A stretch of DNA of 64,000 nt, from assembly GCF_024294905.1 (NCBI RefSeq), contig NZ_JANCOC010000009.1, positions 19,358-83,357 of the forward strand, written 5' to 3'. This document shows, piece after piece, positions 57,076 to 64,000 of the stretch; position 1 is the stretch's first letter; every line of letters begins with the position of its first letter. Origin of the DNA: Rothia gullae (GTDB lineage: Bacteria; Actinomycetota; Actinomycetes; Actinomycetales; Micrococcaceae). The notes beneath the pieces were generated by a model that made no database searches, was not told where the DNA came from, and saw nothing but the letters and a program-made list of their open reading frames with translations. The translations under genes were made by a program, and so were the position numbers.

Positions 57076-60000
57076 TTGTCAATGACTGACAAGGCTATGG
57101 CACACTTCGCTGGCGCCGATGAATGGGTCGAGCAGTATTTCCTGAACAGCCCCGAAGACGAGCGTGAAGAATTCACCCCGGCAGAGTTAGAGGATTTGGC
57201 TCGCACCCACCGTGCGCTAGCTCGAATTCGCATGCCTAAGACCCCCCTTGTTGCCGCCCGCAACGACGAATACAACACCACCCTGTACGTCGCAACCGAC
57301 GACATGCCGCATATTGTCAGCTCCCTGACCGCATGCCTGGCAGCGCACTTCGGTGGTTTCGTTACCATTTTTCACCCGACCTTCCTCGTAGAACGTGACC
57401 CGGAAGGCGCCATCCTGAGCATGCGCGGCACCGGCATGCGCGGCAACCTCGCCAGTGGTGATACCGCTACCCTCGGCGTGCCCTCCCTGAAGCTCAGTGA
57501 GAACGCCCCGGCGGGCACCACGGTCGCTATTGAATCCTGGATTGCAGTCCGCCTGACCCGCTACCTTACCGTGGAAGATCAGCGCCGCTGCGAGAAGGAA
57601 ATCGAGCGCGTCCTCGCTGACGTGCGTGCCTGCCACACCGATCTGGATGCCATGGTCACCCGTGTTTTCGACATGGCTCAGGCAATGTACGATTTGCGCG
57701 GTGCCACCCTGGGTCACGGCGAGGAATCCTACGCCGCCAACCCGCGCGGTGTGGAGCCTGCCTCCCGTGTGGAGGTGGCACAGGACTTCCTGCGCTGGCT
57801 GACCCGCGGCAACTTCGTGTTCATGGGCGTCAAGGAGCGCATCCTGGATGGCACGTCGGGTGCTATCTCCCTAGTGGACCGCCCCGGCTCGGCGCTCGGT
57901 ATTCTGCGTACTACCGAGGGCCGTAACCGTATCCAGCTTTCTGGCGAGACTCTGGAACGTGCACTGTTCCCCCGCCCCGTGTACATCACGAAGGCGAACT
58001 CCCGCTCCACGGTCGCCCGTAACGACTACCTGGACTACATTGGTGTGCGCCGCTTCGACCTGAACGGCCGCGTTATCGGTGAGTACGTCATTCTGGGTCT
58101 GTTTACCCGCCATGCGTACTCGCTGCCCGCTATTGAGACTCCGCTGGTGCGTGAGCGTATCGCCATGGTGCGCCGCCGCCTCGGCTACCACCCCGGTTCT
58201 TACTCTGACAAGGCGCTTCTGGGTGCCCTGGAAGACTACCCGCGCCTGGAACTGCTCCATGCCTCCGCTAATGACCTGACCGAAACTTTCGGCGGCATTA
58301 TGGGCCTGGAGGAGCGTCGCAAGACCCGCCTGTTCCTGCGCGCAGACCAGTTCAACCGGTTTATTTCCGCTGTGGTGTACCTGCCGCGGGACCGCTACAA
58401 CACGAACGTGTGTGCGCGAATCCAGCAGGTATTCCAACAGGAATTTGATCTTAGTGCTATCGACCATGAGGTGTACCTGTCCTCCTCATCGTTGGCGCGT
58501 CTATTTTTCCGCATTCGGCTCACCAACCCCAATGATGTGCCGAAGACGGATCATCAAGCTCTCGAAAAGCGACTGCAAGAAGCCGCCCGCTCCTGGGTGG
58601 AAGCAACCGCAGCTGCTATTGAGGCATGGAAACCCGGAGCGGAAGGCCGCCGACTCGCATCAGCCTGGGCAGATGCGACTAGTGCAGCCTACCGAGCCGA
58701 TTACACAGTAGAACAAGCAATCGAGGATATCGTGATTCTTGAATCTCTCTCGGGCCAGAAGCCCGCCGCAATCAAGGTTGAAGCCGGCGAAGCCAACACC
58801 ACCCGACTGAAGACCTACCTGTCCGCACCTCACACCCTCACCGAGCTTCTGCCGGTTATGCAGAATATGGGTCTGGTCGTTGTTGATCAGAAGCCCTACG
58901 AGTTCAAGCCTGAGGACGGCGAAGACTACGGCTACCTCTACGACTTTGGGGTTCAGTTCCCCGAGGGCGTGGATGCAAACGTTGTGGCTTCCCTTTACGA
59001 GGACGCCCTGAACGCCTACCTGCTCGGTGAGCGCGAGTCCGATACCCTGGACCGCCTGATCCTGGCTGAGGGCCTGACCTGGCAGGAAGTACGTCTGTTC
59101 CGTGCCCTGAACCACTACCTGATTCAGCTGGGCCTGGGCTACACTCCGTCCTTCATGTCGAACACCCTGCTCGCTAACCCGGCCATCACCAAGCACCTGG
59201 TCGAGTTCTTCGAGGTCAGCTTCGACCCGAACAACGGCCTGAACGACGAGCAGCGCAACGCACGCCGCGAGGAAATCGAAGCAGCACTGGCTGAGGAACT
59301 GAACCAGATTCCCACCCTGGACGCTGACCGCTACCTGCGCTCCCTCGGCAAGGTTATTCGCGCTATCCTGCGCACCAACGCATACCTTGCTGACCGCCCC
59401 GCACTCGCGTTCAAGGTCGCACCGCAGGAAATCGACTTCGCACCCCTGCCCCGCCCCAAGTTCGAGATCTTCGTCTACTCACCGCGCGTTGAGGGTGTTC
59501 ACCTGCGCTTCGGTAGCGTTGCACGTGGTGGCCTGCGCTGGTCGGACCGACGCGACGACTTCCGTACCGAGGTTCTGGGTCTGGTCAAGGCACAGATGGT
59601 GAAGAACTCCGTCATTATCCCCACCGGTGCGAAGGGCGGCTTCTTCCCCAAGCAGCTGCCCGACCCCGCAGTGGATCGCGACGCATGGATCACCGAGGGT
59701 CGCGAGTCCTACAAGGTCTTCATCGGCTCCCTGCTGGACGTCACCGACAACCTCGCAGTTGGCAATGACGGCTCCGAGACTGTTGTCCGCCCTGAGGGTG
59801 TTGTAGCACGCGACGCTGACGACTACTACCTGGTGGTTGCAGCGGATAAGGGCACCGCAGCATTCTCCGACACCGCAAACGCAATCAGCCTCGAGCGCGG
59901 CTTCTGGCTGGGCGACGCCTTCGCATCCGGCGGCTCCGTCGGCTACGACCACAAGGCAATGGGCATCACCGCACGCGGTGCATGGGAGTCCGTCAAGCGT

Positions 60001-61971
60001 CACTTCGCTGAGCTCGGCCACGACGCTCAGACCGAGGAGTTCACCGCAGTCGGCATTGGCGACATGTCCGGTGACGTGTTCGGTAACGGTCTGCTCCGCT
60101 CCAAAGCAACCCGCCTGGTCGCAGCATTCGACCACCGCGATATCTTCCTGGACCCGAACCCGAACGCGGTAGTGTCCTTCAACGAGCGTCAGCGCCTGTA
60201 CAACCTGCCCCGTTCCTCCTGGCAGGACTACAACCGCGACCTGATTTCCGCCGGTGGTGGCGTGTACTCTCGCGGCCTGAAGTCCATCGAGATTACCCCC
60301 GAGGTGCGCGAGGTACTGGACCTGGACGAGTCCGTCACCAAGCTGGCACCGGCCGAGCTGATTTCTGCCATCCTCAAGGCACCGGTCGACCTGATCTACA
60401 ACGGCGGTATCGGCACCTACGTGAAGGCATCCACCGAGACCAATGCACAGGTAGGCGACAAGGCTAACGACGCACTGCGCGTAAACGGCAAGGACCTGCG
60501 CGCCAAGATTGTTGGCGAGGGCGGTAACCTCGGCTTCACCCAGCTGGGTCGTATTGAGGCTGCGCTCAACGGCGTCATCCTCAACACCGACGCAATCGAC
60601 AACTCCGCAGGTGTGGAAACCAGTGACCGCGAGGTCAACATCAAGATTCTGGTAGACCGCCTCGTTGCACACGGCGAACTGCCCGTTGAAGAGCGTGCTT
60701 CCTTCATCGAGTCCCTGCAGGACGAGGTGGGCGGCAAGGTGCTCGGCACCAACGTTGAGCAGAACGTGCTGCTGCAGGGTGAGTTCCACGGTTCCTTCCT
60801 GGGCCTCAACCTGTACAAGCGCCTCATGCAAGACCTGGAAGAGCACGCCGGTCTGAACCGCGCCGTCGAGTTCCTGCCCACCGACGAGGAGCTGGATGCA
60901 CGCCTGGAGAACACCGGTGAGCGTCTGACCCGCCCCGAGCTGTCCGTCTTGGCTGCGTACGTGAAGATTTACCTCACCCACGCACTGGAGCAGACCGACT
61001 TCGCGGACGACCCCTACCTGGAAGGCGTTCTGCGCAGCTACTTCCCGGCAGCACTGGTTGAGCGTTTTGGTCAGCACCTGGACTCGCACCCGCTGCGTAA
61101 GGAAATCATCTGCACCCGCGTCGCTAACGAGCTGGTCAACATCGGCGGTATCACCTTCGCATACCGCGTAATGGAGGAGTTCAACGTCGGTATCGATTCC
61201 GTCGCACGCGCCTTTATCGTCGCTCGCGAGCTCTTCGAGCTGGGCACCGCAGCTAAGCTGCACCGCGAACTGCCCCCGAAGACCCCGCTGGATGCATGGT
61301 TCACCGTTCTGCGCGACAACCAGCGTGTTCTGGACCGTGCAGTCCGCTGGTTCATCACCGAGCGTGGCGTGGTTGCTGGCAGCAGTATCTCTGAGCTGCT
61401 GGAGACCTTCGGGTCCGTCGTCGAGATGCGCCGTAACCTGCCCGCGTACCTCTCCGGCACCTCCCGTGAGCGTGTTCGTGCAAAGCGTGATGCAGGCGAG
61501 GCATGGGGCCTGCCCGAGGAACTCATCGTCATCTGGATTCGCGGCTTCGAGGGCTACGCCCTGCTGGACGTCATCCGTTCGGCACGCGACCACGACTTCG
61601 AGGCAACCTCGCTGGCACCGGTCTACTTCGCAACCTACAACCGCTTCACCGTGGACGAGCTGCTCGGCCTCATCTCCGACCTGCCCCGCAACGACCGCTG
61701 GGAGATCTTGGCACGTCAGGCACTGCGCGGCAGCCTCTACGAGACCGCAGCAGAGCTGGCACTGTCCGTGGCAGAGGGCGCCAAGGGCGACTTCTCCACT
61801 GTGGAAGGTGCACAGCAGGCTCTGGACACCTGGGTTGAGGAGCACCCGACCCGCGTCGGCAACATCGACCGCGTCCTGCAGGAGATTCGCGAAGCTGCTC
61901 CCGACGCATCCGGTCACCCGCGCCTGGCTGTAGTGTCTGTGGCACTGCGTACTCTCTCGAGCGCATCCTAA
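57076..61971 (+). CDS. gdh: NAD-specific glutamate dehydrogenase, large (about 180 kDa) type
   Basis: This is a 1631-residue enzyme of the large GDH class first described in Streptomyces; it converts glutamate to 2-oxoglutarate and ammonia with NAD. Residues 1-700 form the regulatory ACT-like N-terminal part. The catalytic core has RGGLRWSDRRDDFRTEVLGL near 817, MVKNSVIIPTGAKGGF near 840 (substrate lysines) and GIGDMSGDVFGNG near 993. GEGGNLGFTQLGR near 1152 lies in the NAD domain. The TTG at 57076 stands 5 bases after GGAGG; an ATG at 57082 with spacing 11 is the alternative. Confidence 0.94.
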   Translation: MSMTDKAMAHFAGADEWVEQYFLNSPEDEREEFTPAELEDLARTHRALARIRMPKTPLVAARNDEYNTTLYVATDDMPHIVSSLTACLAAHFGGFVTIFHPTFLVERDPEGAILSMRGTGMRGNLASGDTATLGVPSLKLSENAPAGTTVAIESWIAVRLTRYLTVEDQRRCEKEIERVLADVRACHTDLDAMVTRVFDMAQAMYDLRGATLGHGEESYAANPRGVEPASRVEVAQDFLRWLTRGNFVFMGVKERILDGTSGAISLVDRPGSALGILRTTEGRNRIQLSGETLERALFPRPVYITKANSRSTVARNDYLDYIGVRRFDLNGRVIGEYVILGLFTRHAYSLPAIETPLVRERIAMVRRRLGYHPGSYSDKALLGALEDYPRLELLHASANDLTETFGGIMGLEERRKTRLFLRADQFNRFISAVVYLPRDRYNTNVCARIQQVFQQEFDLSAIDHEVYLSSSSLARLFFRIRLTNPNDVPKTDHQALEKRLQEAARSWVEATAAAIEAWKPGAEGRRLASAWADATSAAYRADYTVEQAIEDIVILESLSGQKPAAIKVEAGEANTTRLKTYLSAPHTLTELLPVMQNMGLVVVDQKPYEFKPEDGEDYGYLYDFGVQFPEGVDANVVASLYEDALNAYLLGERESDTLDRLILAEGLTWQEVRLFRALNHYLIQLGLGYTPSFMSNTLLANPAITKHLVEFFEVSFDPNNGLNDEQRNARREEIEAALAEELNQIPTLDADRYLRSLGKVIRAILRTNAYLADRPALAFKVAPQEIDFAPLPRPKFEIFVYSPRVEGVHLRFGSVARGGLRWSDRRDDFRTEVLGLVKAQMVKNSVIIPTGAKGGFFPKQLPDPAVDRDAWITEGRESYKVFIGSLLDVTDNLAVGNDGSETVVRPEGVVARDADDYYLVVAADKGTAAFSDTANAISLERGFWLGDAFASGGSVGYDHKAMGITARGAWESVKRHFAELGHDAQTEEFTAVGIGDMSGDVFGNGLLRSKATRLVAAFDHRDIFLDPNPNAVVSFNERQRLYNLPRSSWQDYNRDLISAGGGVYSRGLKSIEITPEVREVLDLDESVTKLAPAELISAILKAPVDLIYNGGIGTYVKASTETNAQVGDKANDALRVNGKDLRAKIVGEGGNLGFTQLGRIEAALNGVILNTDAIDNSAGVETSDREVNIKILVDRLVAHGELPVEERASFIESLQDEVGGKVLGTNVEQNVLLQGEFHGSFLGLNLYKRLMQDLEEHAGLNRAVEFLPTDEELDARLENTGERLTRPELSVLAAYVKIYLTHALEQTDFADDPYLEGVLRSYFPAALVERFGQHLDSHPLRKEIICTRVANELVNIGGITFAYRVMEEFNVGIDSVARAFIVARELFELGTAAKLHRELPPKTPLDAWFTVLRDNQRVLDRAVRWFITERGVVAGSSISELLETFGSVVEMRRNLPAYLSGTSRERVRAKRDAGEAWGLPEELIVIWIRGFEGYALLDVIRSARDHDFEATSLAPVYFATYNRFTVDELLGLISDLPRNDRWEILARQALRGSLYETAAELALSVAEGAKGDFSTVEGAQQALDTWVEEHPTRVGNIDRVLQEIREAAPDASGHPRLAVVSVALRTLSSAS

Positions 61972-62004
61972 TCAGCTAAGACCCTTACGAGTCGCCGCTT
62001 AAAG

Positions 62005-62043
62005 CATCCCGGTTCTCTCCAATCGGAGGGGCCGGGATGTTTT
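62005..62043 (+). terminator. Terminator of the glutamate dehydrogenase gene
   Basis: CATCCCGG pairs with CCGGGATG, with further pairing inside, and TTTT follows. Confidence 0.85.
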
Positions 62044-62195
62044 GTGCAGGGGGGAGGGCGCCGCAAACTCTGTGCAGAAAACCCTATCTGACAAAGATCG
62101 ATATATTTTTACACTAAATGCAATGTAGGAATGTATTCTAAATCCCTACAAATATCAAGTAGAGGGGTAAGGAGACCAAAGGTTTTAGTTGATAT

Positions 62196-62487
62196 ATGCC
62201 GTATGTTGATTCACGGCGGCATCAGGCAACCCACCACGACGCCTACGACGAGATTCCGCACGCCTCGGAGCTTTCCTACAACCTGGGGGATCCGGTCGGC
62301 GGTATTATCGCTCAGTCTACCGCTCAGACTCGTGCCTTCACGCGCGGTTGGGCTGCCCTGAACACCGGCTCGAAGGATGTGACCGTGAAGGGTCCCGTCC
62401 GGTCTGGTGGATGCGGCAAACCGCCCGGTGCCCTCGAGCTTCACGCTGCGGGCGCATCAGGGTGTGGTGTACCGCCGTAAGGCGTAA
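62196..62487 (+). pseudogene. Remnant of a larger gene, frameshifted C-terminal piece
   Basis: The reading frame MPYVDSRRHQATHHDAYDEI ... AFTRGWAALNTGSKDVTVK looks like real protein, but it then drifts into Gly/Cys-rich nonsense. Shifting by one base near 62391 (GAAGGGTCC) continues sensibly with VPSGLVDAANRPVPSSFTLR and YRRKA, stopping at 62485-62487. It reads like the C-terminal end of a glycoside-hydrolase-type protein whose main part is gone. The family is not certain. No start signal is visible. Confidence 0.6.
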
Positions 62488-62556
62488 TTTACCGCTCGCG
62501 TAGCTCTTCTGAGCTCCGTGCGACACCGCTTATTTGCGCATATAACCTCATAAACA

Positions 62557-62601
62557 AACCCACCGGCAATATAGCCAAATGGCTATATGTACCGGTGGGT
62601 T
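62557..62601. terminator. Terminator hairpin after GAPDH
   Basis: AACCCACCGG pairs with CCGGTGGGTT, and ATATAGCC with GGCTATAT inside. It lies just beyond the minus-strand GAPDH gene. Confidence 0.88.
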
Positions 62602-62631
62602 AGTTATATGTGCTAGATGAGCTGGGGCAGC

Positions 62632-64000
62632 TTACTTAGCGGGGTAGGAGGGTACGTCGTAGCCGCCCATGCGCTCCAGAACGCGAATCACCTGGCAGGA
62701 GTAACCAAACTCGTTGTCGTACCAGACGTAGACAATTGCGGAGTCATCGGTCACCACGGTAGCCAGCGAGTCCACAACACCTGCGGTGCGGGAACCCACA
62801 AAGTCGGTGGAAACAGCCTCGGGGGAATCCGAGTAGCCCACCTGGCGGCGCAGCTCGCCGTCGATGGACTCGCGGCGGAACAGCTCGTTCAGTTCCTCAG
62901 CGGAACCTGCGGGCTTGGTCAGCTTCACGTTCAGGATTGCCATGGAGACGTCCGGGGTGGGAACGCGGATAGCGTTACCGGTCAGCTTGCCTTCCAGCTG
63001 CGGCAGAGCCTTAGAAACAGCCTTTGCCGCACCGGTCTCGGTGATGACCATGTTCAGCACAGCGGAGCGACCGCGGCGGTCACCCTTGTGGAAGTTATCG
63101 ATCAGGTTCTGATCGTTGGTGAATGCGTGAACGGTCTCAACGTGGCCGCGCTCAACACCGTATGCGTCATCCAGAACCTTCAGTGCCGGAGTAATCGCGT
63201 TGGTGGTGCAGGATGCTGCGGAAACAATCTTGTCCTCAGCGGTGATGACGTTGTCGTTCACACCGAACACGATGTTCTTCATGTCGCCCTTACCGGGAGC
63301 GGTCAGCAGAACACGAGAAATGCCGGGGCAGTTCAGGTGCTGCTCAAGACCCGGAACGTCGCGCCAGCGGCCGGTGTTGTCCACCAGCAGAGCGTCCTTG
63401 ATGCCGTACTCGGTGTAGTCGACAGTGGTCGGGTCAGAGGAGTAAATGAAGCGAACCGGAACACCGTTAGCGATGATGGTGCTGTTCTCTTCGTCCACCT
63501 CAATAACGCCCTTGAAGGGGCCGTGAACAGAGTCGCGCTCCAGCAGGGATGCACGCTTGACCAGGTCCTGGTCGCCGTTCTTACGCACCACAACAGCGCG
63601 CAGGTTCAGGCCAGAACCCAGCGGCGAGGAGGAGCGCTCCAGCAGAATACGAGCCAGCAGGCGACCAATACGACCGAAGCCGTACAGCACAACATCCTGC
63701 TCCTTGGGCTGGTCGCCCTGGCGGTTCACGGAGGAACCCAGCTGCTCGGGCAGCCACATGGACAGCTCGGGGGAGCCAGCCTGGTGGTGTGCCTTGTGCA
63801 GGGTAGCAATGTTGATCGAGCACGCGCCCAGGTTCAGTTCAACCAGAGCACGAACGAGCTCCAGGGAGTGCGCGGGGTTCAGGGGTGCACCATCAATCTG
63901 GGATACAAAATCGTGCAGCTTCAGCAGCTCAATGACAGACTTGTTGACCAGGCTGCGGCCGTGAATGCTCAGCACCACACCGTTCTCGCGGTGCAGCTTA
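62632..64000 (-). CDS. gap: Glyceraldehyde-3-phosphate dehydrogenase, long form (5' end outside window)
   Basis: At least 456 residues are present, and the frame stays open to the window edge, so the start lies beyond 64000. The NAD(P) domain begins at VVLYGFGRIGRLLARI. The catalytic cysteine is in SAASCTTNAITP, and WYDNEFGYSCQVIRVLERM closes the protein. About 100 residues precede the Rossmann domain, unlike the usual 335-residue glycolytic enzyme. This resembles the long GapB-type enzyme of Corynebacterium, which works mainly in gluconeogenesis. Whether that holds here is inference. Confidence 0.9.
   Translation of the reverse strand, partial: KLHRENGVVLSIHGRSLVNKSVIELLKLHDFVSQIDGAPLNPAHSLELVRALVELNLGACSINIATLHKAHHQAGSPELSMWLPEQLGSSVNRQGDQPKEQDVVLYGFGRIGRLLARILLERSSSPLGSGLNLRAVVVRKNGDQDLVKRASLLERDSVHGPFKGVIEVDEENSTIIANGVPVRFIYSSDPTTVDYTEYGIKDALLVDNTGRWRDVPGLEQHLNCPGISRVLLTAPGKGDMKNIVFGVNDNVITAEDKIVSAASCTTNAITPALKVLDDAYGVERGHVETVHAFTNDQNLIDNFHKGDRRGRSAVLNMVITETGAAKAVSKALPQLEGKLTGNAIRVPTPDVSMAILNVKLTKPAGSAEELNELFRRESIDGELRRQVGYSDSPEAVSTDFVGSRTAGVVDSLATVVTDDSAIVYVWYDNEFGYSCQVIRVLERMGGYDVPSYPAK

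Noticed and set aside
59479..61917. 812-codon open frame antisense to the glutamate dehydrogenase gene
   Set aside because: It is a shadow of a strongly biased coding sequence, with a Cys/Val/Gln-rich translation and no start signal.

Overview
The window looks like the replication-origin region of a high-GC Gram-positive actinomycete of the family Micrococcaceae, most likely a Rothia (R. mucilaginosa type). This is inferred from gene order and protein character, not from a database match. The order rpmH(-)/dnaA/dnaN/recF/DUF721/gyrB/gyrA/DUF3566/tRNA-Ile/DLW-39-like small protein/tRNA-Ala is the classical actinobacterial origin block. GTG starts and apparently leaderless starts are common.

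Layout. 1-115 is an odd G/C homopolymer stretch. 124-12394 holds the origin and replication genes, with DnaA boxes on both sides of dnaA and a perfect parS site inside the DUF721 gene. 12530-17330 holds tRNA-Ile, the small DLW-39-like gene and two identical tRNA-Ala + 5S rRNA cassettes with no 16S or 23S. The cassettes flank a phosphate-transport block (pit, a small membrane protein, DUF3349) and an unknown exported protein. 17463-19611 carries a small membrane protein, a cyclophilin and a rhomboid protease. 19612-19867 is a gene-free segment with a second DnaA-box cluster and the same TGTAATTACA palindrome found at the origin. 19949-24526 (minus strand) has a shikimate-dehydrogenase-like gene with a glutaredoxin-like gene, a 54-residue protein, a divergent galactokinase and a TetR regulator. 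24818-30326 has a protein with a cysteine-rich tail, a CPA1 antiporter, small membrane proteins, a second parS and a HAD phosphatase.

30498-34813 is a mannose-class PTS (EIIAB, EIIC, EIID) with a BglG/LicT-type antiterminator gene upstream. 35065-37557 is a two-component system. 37732-39329 is a TetR gene next to a decayed MMPL transporter, followed by a fluoride-channel pair, a VanZ-like protein, a glycerol facilitator, an M20 deacetylase (ArgE type) and a flavin reductase. 45182-54240 is a surface-glycan locus: a large membrane protein, four family-2 glycosyltransferases, DUF2304, a flippase-like protein and an acyltransferase. 54552-56841 pairs an MHS-type transporter with a quinate/shikimate dehydrogenase. 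The right end has a 180-kDa-type NAD glutamate dehydrogenase, a gene remnant, and a long-form GAPDH cut by the window edge.

Most interesting: the second DnaA-box/palindrome cluster, the duplicated tRNA-Ala-5S cassette, the cysteine-tailed protein that looks like biotin synthase without its cluster-binding cysteines, and a galactokinase homologue whose sugar-binding motif is altered. No CRISPR array, insertion sequence, prophage or obvious defence system was seen.
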